DNA of 64,000 bases from Trematomus loennbergii (taxonomy: Eukaryota; Chordata; Actinopteri; Perciformes; Nototheniidae). The stretch spans positions 13,136,673 to 13,200,672 of the forward strand of contig JAAOOA010000028.1 in assembly GCA_012861695.1 (NCBI GenBank), in the 5' to 3' direction. The notes under the pieces are model-generated. The model was given only the letters and a program-made list of their open reading frames with translations. It was not told the origin of the DNA and did not search any database. The position numbers and the translations under genes were made by a program. This document shows positions 1-11,023 of the stretch, piece after piece (the first letter of the stretch is position 1; the number at the start of each line of letters is the position of its first letter).

Positions 1-268
1 CGATGCTATTCCTAGTTTGTTTGGACCGTTTGGAGCAGGGGAAGATTCGGGTACACAACCTGTACGTTTGCATTGTTATTTGTGTATTTATCAAACAAGA
101 CTGTTTAAATGTATAAACTGTGTCGGACTGCTAAGCCATTGACACAGTGCTAACTGTGCTAACTAAGTTGCTAGCGTTTCCATATATCAACTCTAATATC
201 AGCAGATGGCCTTGCATACAGTACATGTATCTCATAGCCGGAGAATGTCTGCATTCACACACGAAATA

Positions 269-901
269 CTCATAGACAGTATACTCCGGGTGATTTGCCG
301 TACGGTCAGTCGCGAAACGTAATTACATTATAGCTGGCGTAGGGTGTATGCTACCGAGCTAACCAACGGAGCTACACATGGGTTTGCTCGGGAAAACACG
401 TTCTTGCTAGCCTAATATGAATCACTAGCTTTTGTTCATAGTGGTTTTATTACACTAAACAAGCCCAGCTCATAGACAGTATACTCCGGGTGATTTGCCG
501 TACGGTCAGTCGCGAAACGTAATTACATTATAGCTGGGGTAGGGTGTATGCTACCGAGCTAACCAACGGAGCTACACATGGGTTTGCTCGGGAAAACACG
601 TTCTTGCTAGCCTAATATGAATCACTAGCTTTTGTTCATAGTGGTTTTATTACACTAAACAAGCCCAGCTCATAGACAGTATACTCCGGGTGATTTGCCG
701 TACGGTCAGTCGCGAAACGTAATTACATTATAGCTGGCGTAGCGTGTATGCTACCGAGCTAACCAACGGAGCTACACATGGGTTTGCTCGGGAAAACACG
801 TTCTTGCTAGCCTAATATGAATCACTAGCTTTTGTTCATAGTGGTTTTATTACACTAAACAAGCCCAGCTCATACAGTATACTCCGGGTGATTTGCCGTA
901 C
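269..901. repeat. 200-bp tandem repeat, about 3.2 copies
   Basis: Copies start at 269, 469, 669 and 869, giving an exact 200-bp period. The first three are nearly identical (for example tagctggcgt versus tagctggggt). The fourth is cut short near 901. A diverged piece of the same unit (the part with gctagcctaatatgaa) reappears at 1037-1095. No coding signal is seen. Confidence 0.93.
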
Positions 902-2044
902 ATTGTGACAGTACATGTACATACTGCATGTATAGCTAACGAGGCTAGCTATACATGCTAGCGCAAAAACAATGTATTCATGATCGTTACAATGTATGAC
1001 CGAACGTAGCAGACTACCGGTATAAGATTGCAATTATAAACACGTTATTGCTAGCCTAATATGAACCACTAGCTTTTGTTCATAGTAGTTTTATTACTCT
1101 ACATTATAGTTGCCGTTCCTCCGAGCTAACGTTCATATCGTGTTAGCTACCAAGGTAAACAAAGCTAGGTTAGCATATTAGCTGGCAAGCTGTTCATTAG
1201 ATTGATTAGATAGATCCACACTCCTACCACAACTACTACTAACGAATCTAAAACAACTAAGTTTCTCTAATATTTTGTGATTTGCATTTGATTTCGTCCA
1301 GCCAGATCCTGCCGGACAATACATGACGGGACTACCACACTGATGCATCGTCCTAAAAAGCCCCGGCTGCTCTAGGCAAGATGCCGACAACGGGAGTAAT
1401 TGACGATATACCGTGTATATATGTATATTTACGTTCATTTTGTACATTTCTAAAAATAAAGTTTAATGGAAATACTTAGTAGGCCTATCCTTTCTTCCCT
1501 GAATTATTTGCTCCTATAACATATCATTCATATATAGCAAACCATGATTTGATTTCTCATCAAACAGTAGTAGTTTATAACAGGTAAAAATAACTTACTC
1601 TTTGTTATGACCGGCTCGTAGGCCACAACGGAAAGACAAGGAGACATACACGAGTTTACAAAACCACGGCACATTTATTGTGGTAAATGCAGAGATAGGT
1701 GGTCGAGGGGAGAGGATCGCTGAGCCGCTTTGGAGAGAGAGAGGGGCCGCCGTGTGACTCCGGGCAGCTGGCTAGCCGGAAAAAGCACTGTTAGACATGG
1801 GCGGAGCCTCTCTGGTGGTTGACTAATCAGAACAGAGTGGCTGAGCTGACCAATCGGAGCACACTAGGCTCACAGGGAGGGGGGGCAAGAGCTCCAACGA
1901 GTCGTTTAGTGGAGAGAGTGAATACTGCTGAATACACTACTTTACAGAGATGCTGTATGCGAAACCAATGTGAGTTTGGAAAATTGCACAGTATAAATCT
2001 ATTTTAGTATACCTCAACAATGTAATTATGATCAGTGGAAATGG
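902..2044. other. Unassigned stretch, no recognised gene
   Basis: The DNA is AT-rich and holds the diverged satellite piece at 1037-1095. It also has an 89-codon open stretch on the minus strand (1178-1447) whose translation I do not recognise; it has no splice or promoter support. From about 1610 the sequence becomes more GC-rich and probably belongs to the repeat that ends at 2064. Confidence 0.5.
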
Positions 2045-2064
2045 CCATGACATGGGCCCTTTAA
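2045..2064 (+). repeat. TTAA-terminated end of a MITE-like repeat
   Basis: The end atgacatgggccctttaa recurs at 60184-60201 in the same orientation. Both copies finish in TTAA, the target site of piggyBac-type and some other cut-and-paste elements. The opposite terminus of this copy was not found, so its length is unknown. Confidence 0.5.
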
Positions 2065-2083
2065 TACTTTTTTTATGCATACT

Positions 2084-2443
2084 TTAAAGGTGGGGTAGGT
2101 AAGTTTGAGAAACCGGCTCGATATACACTTTTTGTTATATTCCATGGAATGCTCTTAACATCCCGATAGCAATGAATATCTTAAGTGCTTTGACAAAAAA
2201 TCCATAAAAAAATGTCATCTGTGGAAGCCGTAGTAACATAATAGTAAAATAACTGGATGGCCTACCTGCCTGTCAGCCTTCCATCTGTGCACAAACTTAT
2301 CTCGTGCCCTCATTGGTCATGTGCGCGTTCGTGTGTGTTGGAGGAGGGGCTCTATAAGGAAGTGGCAGATTTTCTCCGGTTGTGTATTTTCAAATTCTAG
2401 CGATCTCGAGCCGGTTTCTCAAACTTACCTACCCTACCTTTAA
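2084..2443 (+). mobile_element. TTAA-flanked MITE, copy 1
   Basis: TTAA lies at both ends (2084-2087 and 2440-2443). About 35 bp of inverted termini begin AGGTGGGGTAGGTAAGTTTG on the left and read cttacctaccctacctt on the right. The interior has no coding capacity. A second copy lies inverted at 55239-55617. TTAA targets are typical of piggyBac-type elements; the family assignment is an inference. Confidence 0.8.
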
Positions 2444-2718
2444 CTTCTGTTAGACAGCTATATGCCATACATTTTTGCATACATTCACAGTAAATATTTA
2501 TTCAGTATGATAGCTGTCTAACAGAAGTTAAATCCATTTCTCACTTATTCTGACAATGTACTTAACCCCTTAAATAATAGTGAAGTCACGTTGTAATAAC
2601 AATAACTCATCTCTCTCGGTTTTGGAGTTTTCTTTGTGTGCTTTGCCAAACGCCACTGTGTCAAGTGTCCTAGTTGGGTTGCCGTACGGAGTTGTCCAAT
2701 ATGGCGGACCATCTCGCA
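2442..2718 (+). repeat. R1 repeat, copy a, left part
   Basis: R1 is a dispersed repeat seen five times here (2442, 31734, 32546, 44891, 48639). This copy opens with an inverted repeat: aacttctgttagacagctat near 2443 returns as its complement at 2510-2531. It then runs through aataactcatctctc to atatggcggaccatctcgca, where the 3-kb hAT is inserted. The rest of R1 resumes at 5729. The atatggcgg core looks like a YY1 site and the cgcacatgcgcagt that follows resembles an NRF1 site. Confidence 0.8.
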
Positions 2719-2979
2719 CAGGGGTTAAATTGGGCCGGGGCTGTCCGGGGCTCAGCCCCAGCACATAGGACGATGCTCTGACGTCATCACCCTCGCTCAT
2801 TTGTCATTTGTTTAAGCCATATGTTAAAACATCTCTCGTTCTTAATATAGACTTTATTTAGGGTAGATAGTGTTGACTTTACTTTAAAATAGCAGATCTC
2901 TGTGACAGGATATAGTTTTACCGCTTAGTGAACGTGTGTCAGCACCGCGGCTCCTTCGTGCAGAGAGTCTGCAGCGGCG

Positions 2980-2988
2980 TGTGTGTGT

Positions 2989-3027
<39 letters not shown>

Positions 3028-3034
3028 TGTGTTG

Positions 3035-3065
<31 letters not shown>

Positions 3066-3077
3066 TGTGTGTGTGCA
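2980..3077. repeat. Interrupted (GT)n microsatellite
   Basis: GT dinucleotides are broken by extra G or T, and the tract is bracketed by a duplicated gcagagagtctgcagcgg. In the second hAT copy the tract is much shorter (47852-47884), so it has changed length since the copies separated. Confidence 0.9.
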
Positions 3078-3145
3078 GAGAGTCTGCAGCGGTACCGCCA
3101 AACCCCCGACCCGTCTTGAAACACGGAGCCCGTTTCCTACACCAT

Positions 3146-4727
3146 CAGGGCCGGTTCTAACCAATTTGCTGCCCTAGGCGAGATTTTAGCTGGCCAGATC
3201 GGTTTACATTTTAATAACCAAATATGTGAACATAACCAATAACCTACCACAGCCAATAACAAATAAATGTAACTTATTTTATATTTGTTGTTCATTCATA
3301 TCTTATTTTACCTAGTTTATTTATGCATATTTTTGTATCTCTCAAGTTTTAAACGATATTTTTGGTTTACTGTCCTATAGTATACATTGAAATGATTTCA
3401 AACCTGTTTAACCAAATAATTATAAAGGAGTGCCTTGGAAATATTTGTTTACATAAATTGCATTTATCTCTCTCTCTCTCTCCCACGCCCACTTTGGCTG
3501 TGAGCTGCGGACGCCTGATAAGCCAACACCCCCACTTTCATCACATACAGCGCCCATCGTACAGGGCAAATGAAAAGTGTAACCGGGGTGAAAAGGGTGT
3601 TACCTTGACTTAATTATGAATGTTGTTACATCAAGGCCGAAAATTAGGATGAGCGCAAAAAGTCAAAAATGTTTTTTTCCCTCCCAGAGCTGCCAGCGCA
3701 GCGCCCCCCAGATCTGGCGCCCTAGGCGACCGCCTATGTCGCCTATGCCAAAAACCGGCCCTGACTTAAGATAACAACTTATTTAATTTGTTATCACAAT
3801 TACTAATGTCATGTTTTGTTTTATTCTTGAAGAGAATGTCTTTTTTTCTGGCATTCTTCCAGGATTAACAAAAATAAGAATAACATTGAGAAAAATCTTT
3901 GAAGTAAATGGCTGTTGTTAAACGGTTCCCACATTTACTTCAATCGTACAGTAGAAAAGATAAAAGTATCCAAGGAATACACAATAGAATATATAAAGAA
4001 TAAATGAAAAATCTCTACAAAAGACCAATACACTACAAAAACAGAAACTTATTGACATAGGTAATATGCATCAAAAAGGCTTCAAATGTATTCAGTATTG
4101 TATGCACATGTTTTAATTGGGGTGTCAACATCACATCCTCTAGGGGGGTCCGGGGGTATGCCCCCCAGGAAGAAATGTTTGAAAATGTAAAGTAAAATGC
4201 TTCAATCTGCACTTTAAGCACACATTACTAGAGACTAGATCTAGGGGGTACGACTCTAAACAGAAACACCCATATGAAAAAGATCGGTTTACATTTTAAT
4301 AACCAAATATGTGAACATAACCAATAACCTACCATAGCCAATAACAAATAAATGTAACTTATTTTATTTTTGTTGTTCATTCATATCTTATTTTACCTAA
4401 CATTTATTTATGCATATTTTTGTATCTCTCCAGTTTTAAACGATATTTCTGGTTTACTGTCCTATAGTATACATTTAAATGATTTCAAACCTGTTTAACC
4501 AAATAATTATAAAGGAGTGCCTTGGAAATATTTGTTTACATAAATTGCATTTACTCTCTTGCTCGCTCCCACGCCCACTTTGGCTGTGAGCTGCGGACGC
4601 CTGATAAGCCAACACCCCCCACTTTCATCACTTACAGCGCCCATCGTACAGGGCAAATGAAAAGTGTAACCGGGGTGAAAAGGGTGTTACAAGGGTGTTA
4701 TGTCGCCTATGCCAAAAACCGGCCCTG
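3146..4727 (+). mobile_element. Nested hAT-like element inside the 3-kb hAT
   Basis: The element starts CAGGGCCGGTTCTAACC and ends in aaaaccggccctg. It is flanked by a perfect 8-bp duplication TACACCAT (3138-3145 and 4728-4735). It is composite: a CCGGCCCTG terminus also occurs internally at 3763, and the segment from gatcggtttacatttt is present twice (about 3199 and 4282). This suggests two related elements fused around about 500 bp that include the motif ctctaggggggtccggggg. No coding capacity is seen. The same nest with the same duplication occurs at 46198-47782. Confidence 0.85.
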
Positions 4728-4808
4728 TACACCATGCTAAATGTGTTGTAAATGAGTTATGATCGGTCATAATAACACAGAATTTGGTGATGATTAAATA
4801 GTTTACAG

Positions 4809-5348
4809 TGTCATCTCTCGCAAATTATGTTAGTTTAGTTTAGTGTTTTTGTCTTTGTCTAGTATTTTCCCCTTTATTTTTTAATAGTAACCTTCCCTCT
4901 CGTTTCAGATACTCTGACCTCCCTTCCTTGTGTGTCTCCCACACCTGTGATTGTCGACCCCGCCCCTGATTGTTTCCACCTGTTCCCCATTACCTGGTGT
5001 ATTTATTGTCCTCGTCTCCCTTTGTCCTGTGCCAGTTCGTTTCGTTTCCTGTGACTAACTACCAGTGTTTCATGCCAGGAATAATCCCAAGCAGAGCTTT
5101 GAGCCACGTCTTGTTGTCTGAGAATTTAGTTATCCATGCTCCTAGTGTTTTTTCCTCATTGAAGTGATTTTGTTTTGTTAGTGTTTTTCCTCATTAAGAG
5201 TGACTTTGTTTTGAAACTGTTTTTCCTCGTTAAGAGTTATTTAGTTTTTGACCTCTGTAGTAGAGCTTTGGTTTGAATAAACCTTTTTTTTGTTAAAACC
5301 TGTGTGAGTCGAGCATTTGAGTTCAAACCCGTTTATTCAGTCGTAACA
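4809..5348 (+). mobile_element. Solo-LTR-like block within the 3-kb hAT
   Basis: The block starts tgtcatctctcgcaaat and ends cgtaaca. It has a C/T-rich middle (cacctgttccccattacctg), and an AATAAA about 75 bp before its end. This is the layout of teleost Ty3/gypsy LTRs. I could not find a clean 4-6 bp target duplication. A 73-codon open frame at 5304-5525, identical in the other hAT copy, is incidental to this block. Confidence 0.45.
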
Positions 5349-5728
5349 GATTTACTCCCATACTTTTGGCCATACTCACGCAGCCCTACAAATGAATTGA
5401 GATTTCCACACAAATGTTCTTTAGCAAGTGTGCAGAGCAGTGTTGATTTAAAAAAGCTATTTGAAGGTTGGATATTTGTAAACCTTTTTTTGTGTATATA
5501 TATTAATAATTTAAGATGTAAATGAATTCCAGTTTATTTGTAGTACTTTCTATTTTTATTGTGACATTTGGTGGCATCAATGTGTGCATTTGATACAGAT
5601 AATGGAGCAGTTGCTTTAGGGCCACAGTGTATATCCCTTAAGGTCAAATAATGAGATCCTCGACCTCCGCCCCCTCTCGCACCTCCACACAGAGCCCCCC
5701 CACATATCAAATCCCAACTTAACCCCTG

Positions 5729-5790
5729 ATCTCGCACATGCGCACTGCAGATAGGGCAGGGCGGCAGATCGGTTAGTGACAACCATCATG
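5729..5790 (+). repeat. R1 repeat, copy a, right remnant
   Basis: This continues R1 after the hAT: the duplicated ATCTCGCA, then catgcgcactgcagatagg and gatcggttagtgacaacc. It matches the uninterrupted R1 at 32582-32640, which serves as the empty site. Confidence 0.8.
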
Positions 5791-5860
5791 CAACGCACTA
5801 GCAAGACGGCGGTCGCAATTGCGCAGGTCTGCGTCGGTCTCGCGTCTCAAACAAGCCTTC

Positions 5861-5945
5861 TGTGATCATGTGACTCTGTGACACAGAGTCACATGATCAC
5901 ATGACCACATGATCACATGACCACATGATCGCAGGGTCACATGAC
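5861..5945. repeat. 41-nt palindrome plus 16-bp ATGATCACATGACC repeats
   Basis: Positions 5861-5880 and 5882-5901 are exact reverse complements around one base. The right arm then continues as about three copies of a catgatcacatgacca unit to about 5945. All are variations on TGATCACATG. Confidence 0.85.
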
Positions 5946-6149
5946 ATTAAGAATAAAAGTCATTAAAAACGGATCAATAGCGTTACATGTTGCTGCGTGA
6001 ACAAACAAAGTGTTCTGCTGAGGCTTTATAACACTTTCATAAGAAAAGAAAATCAACATTTTGTGTTGATCAATATCCACGTGTTTGATCTACGCTGTAT
6101 TATGTTTAGTTTAATGATCACATGACTTCATGAAGCCCAATCAGATCTC

Positions 6150-6300
6150 TCTCACCTCTGAACAACTGGGGGCGCTGTCTGCGTCTCCATTGGTCCGTGT
6201 GTGAGACCGTCCTCTGATTGGCTGGAGCAGAGGAGGCGGAGCAAACTCATTATTTAAAACAAACAAATAAATAAAATAAACCTCGTCATTATGAATCATA
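6150..6300 (+). promoter_or_regulatory. Promoter-like segment with CCAAT and GC elements
   Basis: An inverted CCAAT (ccattgg, 6187-6193), a second one (gattgg, 6216-6221), a GC-rich gaggcgga (6233-6240) and tatttaaa (6251-6258) lie in this order. It sits 1.1 kb upstream of the membrane-protein frame at 7392. A tttcag acceptor-like site (6475-6480) follows before the GT microsatellite. No transcription start can be proved. Confidence 0.4.
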
Positions 6301-6534
6301 GTGTCAGATTACACACACTGTGTTTCCTGGTTGTTCTGTTGATGGTTCTGTTTCTCAACAAGCCCACGTTCAGCCAAGGGAGAGCGGGCGAGCGAGAGAC
6401 ACTTCAGAGACGGAGAGAGAGAGTTTTTATTTGATCAGAAAAAAATAAATCTCCAAACTGAGATTTACCTGCTGTGTTTCAGTCTGAAGGTCAACGAGGA
6501 CATCCTGAGAACATACAGAACTACTGTGAGATCA

Positions 6535-6536
<2 letters not shown>

Positions 6537-6587
<51 letters not shown>

Positions 6588-6652
6588 TGTGTGTGTGGTG
6601 TGTGTGTGGTGGTGTGTGTGTGTGTGTGTGGTGTGTGTGTGTGTGTGTGTGT

Positions 6653-6724
<72 letters not shown>
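6537..6724. repeat. (GT)n microsatellite, about 190 bp
   Basis: An almost pure GT run broken by occasional GGTG steps. Open frames through it are poly-Cys/Val artefacts. Confidence 0.97.
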
Positions 6725-6728
<4 letters not shown>

Positions 6729-6837
6729 TTTTACATTTCTAAGATAAGGTTTATTGATCTCCGTCGGGAAAGTCAGGAGTTATAGCCACAACAGCACCGA
6801 GGGTGAAACCCAGGATAGATATGAATTCACTCAAGGA

Positions 6838-6867
6838 TGATAATAATAATAATAATAATAATAATAA
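6838..6867. repeat. (TAA)n microsatellite
   Basis: About ten TAA units after gatga. No other function is visible. Confidence 0.9.
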
Positions 6868-7391
6868 CAGAAATAAAAGAATGTAGGAATGTAGGAATAA
6901 AAAAATTGAAAACCAGATGTAAAGAAATTGACAGCATAAGAAAGTTTTATCCGTCTAATCTTTCTATCCTCTGGCTCCTCTGTGTTTATTATCAAAGTTT
7001 TCCATCAGTTGCAGTCTTCGACCTGCTCTGTGATTGGCTGCTGGGGTCATGTGATTTCAGAAACATATTGACCTGCCCAACATGTTCATCACCAGATCTC
7101 CTGACCTTCACTCAGAGAAACAGCAGGAAGCACCGGCTCACACTTTGAAACACTGCAGACACTTATCAGCATTTACACTGGCACTTTACATTCATAGCAG
7201 TACGTAGTGATCTAGCAACATGCGGGTACTTTAGAACTACATTCAGGGTCATTCACAGACATGCCCAGGTTCATTTAGCATGTCTTTGGTTTCAGGAGGA
7301 TTGAGAGCTCTAGCACTATACCACAGCTGCATGAAGACTAGGGGGAGCTTCGTGTGTATAGCAGGGACACTGGAGGGTTGGTCCTCTTTGT

Positions 7392-7856
7392 TTGTATGAA
7401 CTCTGTTCAGAAACCTCCTCCAGATATGTCCCTCCAGAAACCTCCAGACGGAGACCCAGAGAAGAGACCCAACTGATTGAAGAATGTACGTCTTTCAGCG
7501 ACAAGTTGGAAGAAAAAAAACCCAGAATGAATGAGATTGTGGCAAAGCTTCAGAACGATGTTAAAAATACCAGGGTTAGGGTTAGAAGGATAATTGTTGC
7601 TTTGGTCATACTGTTCATGTTAGGAACAGCAGGAGCAGCAGGAGTTGTAACTTATGTTTATAATTTAAAAGAAGAAATTAAGGAATGTAAGAAGCAAGCA
7701 GAAGATCAGAGGAAAGAATTAATTGATTTGGTTGAACCGCTGACCAAAAAAGTGGAAGAAATCGACCAGAGGTGTAGAAAAATAGAGGAAACATCAGCTG
7801 GAAACCCTGCAGAGTTTCAGAGGTTCAAGAAGGAGGGTGTCGTATGGTCATTCTGA
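7392..7856 (+). CDS. One-TM coiled-coil protein frame, unknown family
   Basis: A 154-codon open frame. Residues 1-60 are polar and charged, with a run of helix formers from about residue 26. A basic RVRVRR (61-66) precedes one hydrophobic segment at about 67-90 (IIVALVILFMLGTAGAAG...), which predicts a single-pass membrane protein with a cytosolic N-terminus. Residues 91-132 are a Lys/Glu-rich coiled coil with Cys at 99 and 128. The last residues read into the sequence before a LINE tail at 7857, so the true C-terminus may be lost; more coiled-coil coding follows at 7937. An acceptor-like ctctgttcag lies just after the chosen ATG, so the real exon may start inside. I do not recognise the family. 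The biased composition and bounded TM/coiled-coil layout argue for a real or recently real exon. Confidence 0.55.
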   Translation: MYELCSETSSRYVPPETSRRRPREETQLIEECTSFSDKLEEKKPRMNEIVAKLQNDVKNTRVRVRRIIVALVILFMLGTAGAAGVVTYVYNLKEEIKECKKQAEDQRKELIDLVEPLTKKVEEIDQRCRKIEETSAGNPAEFQRFKKEGVVWSF

Positions 7857-7936
7857 TATTCTGTACAAACTGTGAAGTCCACTGAGACAAATGTAACATT
7901 TGTGATATTGGGCTATATAAATAAACATTGATTGAT
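7857..7936 (+). mobile_element. 3' tail of an L2-type LINE
   Basis: The sequence gatattgggctatataaat followed by a short cattgattgat tail is the usual 3' end of teleost L2-like retrotransposons. The insertion is extremely 5'-truncated, about 80 bp. It separates the two coiled-coil coding blocks. Confidence 0.65.
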
Positions 7937-8125
7937 GTGAAGAAGCTGTGTGAGGAAATGAGAGCAGCTTGGAAACAGATGAATACAGCCCCCACAGAAC
8001 CTCCACTGCCTCCATCCAGCAGACGGCTGATGGCTGTGAAAAGGTCTCAGACAATTTGGAGAAGCTGAACCACAATGGCGTCAAATCTGAGCAAATGTGT
8101 TCCAGTATAAAAAGTCTCAGAACCA
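7937..8125 (+). pseudogene. Coiled-coil coding remnant downstream of the LINE tail
   Basis: One frame reads DVKKLCEEMRAAWKQ. After a one-base shift near 7982 another reads ADGCEKVSDNLEKLNHNGVK and on to KSLR. Both are helical and charged like the protein frame at 7392. This is probably the continuation of that gene, now interrupted by the LINE tail and a frameshift. The single-base shift could also be an assembly error. Confidence 0.4.
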
Positions 8126-8131
8126 TTAGCA

Positions 8132-8278
8132 TTGTTAGCCATTGTTAGCAACTATTAGCCATTGTAACCCATTGTTAGCATTGTTAGCCATTGTTAGCAA
8201 CTATTAGCCATTGTAACCCATTGTTAGCATTGTTAGCCATTGTTAGCAACTATTAGCCATTGTAACCCATTGTTAGCA
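8132..8278. repeat. 49-bp tandem repeat, 3 copies
   Basis: The 49-bp unit is itself built from about 10-bp variants of attgttagcc, such as actattagcc and attgtaaccc. There are three near-perfect copies. Confidence 0.93.
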
Positions 8279-8611
8279 TTACCAGATAACTACGCATTAG
8301 GACACGGTCACACAAGACGATAATCTGCCGAGGTGATATCCGCCTGAAAGTTCACCATAGTTCACCTCCTTTGCTTTTCTTCTGGAAGCTAATGCTCTTA
8401 AACCCCTTTGTCCGCACATAATAAAAGCTATCGTGGGGCGAATGTTAATTTATCTTGTGTGACCGGGTTCTAACAAACACTGTGACGCCAACAAGAGCAA
8501 CATACGATTCATTAAGACGTAAACAAGACAGACGTGCTAATGTTGAGTCTATTTTTATATAACATTACAAGGTTGATTGTTATTATTACATGATATGCTT
8601 ATTGTGCTCAT

Positions 8612-9045
8612 CAGGGGCGTCGCCTGGACCTGAAAGCATTCAGGGCTTAGCCCACAGTGGCGGCGGCACTACAGTGGCATTTTTTACTGCAACACTCCCC
8701 ACACACACACACACAATACACCCGCAACTGTTACAATGAAGGCTCGATAATCAGCTCACGGCATATAGGCAGGGGCGGACCTCACCTCCTCTAGGGGGTC
8801 CGGGGGGATGCTCCCCCGGGAAGATTTTTTTTAAATATTGAAGTTAATGCATCAATCTGGTGCACTTTGAGAGCAAAATGAAGAGATCTATGGATACCTC
8901 TCTCAACACCCATATGAAGCAGAACTGTAAACAGATGTACTTTTTCTTTATGGATATTTTACTAATCACTCCCCTTTTAAACTCTATTCTTGTTTTACTG
9001 CCATATAGTATTTCATAACTGTTTTTCATTTATTCTCTTATTTTT
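8612..9045 (+). mobile_element. hAT-like fragments with CAGGGGCG ends
   Basis: CAGGGGCGTCGCC at 8612 and CAGGGGCGGACCTC at 8770 look like hAT left ends. They are followed by ctctagggggtccggggg and a block that is repeated directly at 9865-10195. No matching right ends or target duplications were found, so these are fragments. Confidence 0.45.
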
Positions 9046-9730
9046 TGAAACAGCGTGTTTCCTGACGGACACACACAGCGTGACTCCGGTCAGACAGGCC
9101 CAATAGAGTGGCGAAGTCCCTCCCTTCCGGTGGACCTCCATGGGACGTTATTTCGGAAAAAATTATGTATTGAAGTCAATAGAGAGAGAAAGATTATCTT
9201 TCGATCCGTTTGAATTGTGCCACGAATTACACATATGTTGTTTGTCAATTTAAAAGATAATTTTGCAAAAAAAAAATGTGTCGTAAAACTGTGAAGTAAC
9301 ACATTTGTTTGTGTGAAACGCTCAATGAACTACATCTCTGGTCTCGCACAACAACACACGTCACCAAGATGGCCGTCACTACTGTCTTGTCAACACAACG
9401 ATTGACTACTCACTATCACCACAATGAAACACGTCCTGAAGAATGTCATGCAAAGCTGCCTGCCTGCCTTCCTTTGATTCTCTCTGAACTACCTGGTCGT
9501 TTTAATGTTTAATGTCAACCATTTGTGCAGATAGCATGAAGTAGAGAAGATCGCTAGCGTTAGCGTTAGCATTTCTCCCCCGGGCTTAAATTGTGTATTA
9601 TAGATGATCACACCGGTGACAGTACTCTTCAAAGGGTTCACGAAATATGACTACTACTCTTACTGTTTAACATTGTGGGTTACTTAATGTTACTTCATGT
9701 TAAGGCTAATAAAAATGACAAGGCTGTAAT

Positions 9731-11023
9731 CAGGGCTGCCAACATTGAGTTCAGCTTGGAGTGAGATTTTTTTTTTTGGTGAACCGAAAAAAGAAACGTT
9801 CATGTGTACAGTGTTACAAATGTATTGAATATGTACAAACTAGGGTTTCCCATTAATGTACCGGGTGCTACAGTGGAATACGCACATACACAATGTACCC
9901 GCGACTCTTACAATCAAGTGCTATTTTATAAGTGCCCCCACCTCCTCTAGGGGGGTCCGGGGCATGCTCCCCCTGGAAGATTTTTTTTTAAATATTGAAG
10001 TTAAATGCATCAATCTGGTGCACTTTGAGAGCAAAATGAATTTATGGATACATCTCTCAACACCCATATGAAACAGAACTGTAAACAGATTTTCTTTTTC
10101 TTTATGGATATTTTACAAATCACTCCCCTTTCAAACTGTATTCTTGTTTTACTGTCATATAGTATTTCATAACTGTTTTTCATTTATTCTCATAAATGGT
10201 GACCAAAACGTTTGAGACCCACTGAGATAACTGGACTAAAGTTAACTATCTAAACAATCAGAGAGTCCCTTACCTCACTGAGCTGTTGTTATCTCTCTCA
10301 GTCTGACAGCAGAGAGCTCTCCTCTCCTTGTTTTAGAAACAGCTTCTAATATCCGTTAGCGCAGCTAGCTAACTAGATGCTAACAACAACAATGCAAATA
10401 GTGAATTCGGTAGAAATATACTGTATAATAGTAAAGTTATTCAAGATAATGCCATATTTATTGAAGATTTACATTATAAACATTCCCCAAAATTCTTCAA
10501 AAGCATATTCTTCCAAACTCCTTGCTGTAGTATGACCACCAGGAGACTATTGATGTGTGTCGTGAGTTAGTAATATACTGTATAATAGTGAATATTATTG
10601 TATTCTCTTTTTTTTTTCGGAGTTGCACTTTGCAGACGGTCCCTGAGCACTCGTTTCTTCTCCGGCTGCGGATAGAGACCAATAGCCGCGTTCACACTGT
10701 GCCCAGCTCGGAGGACGGCGCGTATTGGCTTTGATCAAAATGTGATTGTAGTTCGTTGTCCTTACCACGGTACTTAGGAGACGTCATTTGTGTCTGAATA
10801 ACGTTTTGTTCATGAGTTATTGATCCGTGAAATCCGAATCTCCCAATATCGTTCCAACTTCACTGAACTAGACCGCTCGGTTTGCTGTTCCTTCTCTTTA
10901 TTTTTATATACATTTATTTTGGACGGAAACTTAGCGTGAGGAAAGGCATGTGTGGCGTGAGTGCGTGAGATATGGGTTAATTGCGTGGCTCTCACGCTCA
11001 ATGCGTGAGTGTTGGCAGCCCTG
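9731..11023 (+). mobile_element. hAT-type non-autonomous element
   Basis: The termini are CAGGGCTGCCAAC and GTTGGCAGCCCTG. The sequence ctgtaat flanks both sides (9724-9730 and 11024-11030). Counting the terminal G as shared gives the 8-bp duplication expected for hAT. The interior has a TATA-poor GC-richer zone with CCAAT (10678-10683) and no transposase. It is nested in the long-TIR element at 9099-11531. Confidence 0.75.
9865..10195 (+). repeat. Direct repeat of the block at 8655-9040
   Basis: The order of landmarks is the same in both copies: gtgctacagtgg or similar, ctctagggggg, gcatcaatctggtgcac, caacacccatatgaa, then tagtatttcataactg. The two copies are about 1.2 kb apart and differ by small indels. 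A related shorter piece is inside the 3-kb hAT near 4138-4280. Confidence 0.75.

Larger units (their letters stand above)
2719..5728 (+). mobile_element. hAT-type transposon, 3.0 kb, copy 1, non-autonomous
   Basis: The termini are CAGGGGTTAAATTGGGCC at the left and the complement of CAGGGGTTAAGTTGGGAT at the right. They are flanked by a perfect 8-bp duplication, ATCTCGCA (2711-2718 and 5729-5736). CAGGGG termini with 8-bp duplications are the signature of the hAT superfamily. No transposase frame is present. The interior holds a GT microsatellite, a complete second hAT-like element (3146-4727) and an LTR-like block (4809-5348). A near-identical copy lies in opposite orientation at 45198-48161, and a short left-end fragment at 40991. 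Confidence 0.9.

Noticed and set aside
2928..3177. Cys/Val-rich and His/Thr-rich frames at 2.9-3.2 kb and 6.5-6.7 kb
   Set aside because: Translated GT/CA microsatellites.
5304..5525. A 73-codon frame (MSRAFEFKPV) identical in both 3-kb hAT copies
   Set aside because: It lies at the end of an LTR-like block. Identity reflects recent element copying, not selection on a protein.
8612..8769. A complete hAT starting at CAGGGGCGTCGCC
   Set aside because: No inverted right terminus or 8-bp duplication could be found, so only fragments are annotated.
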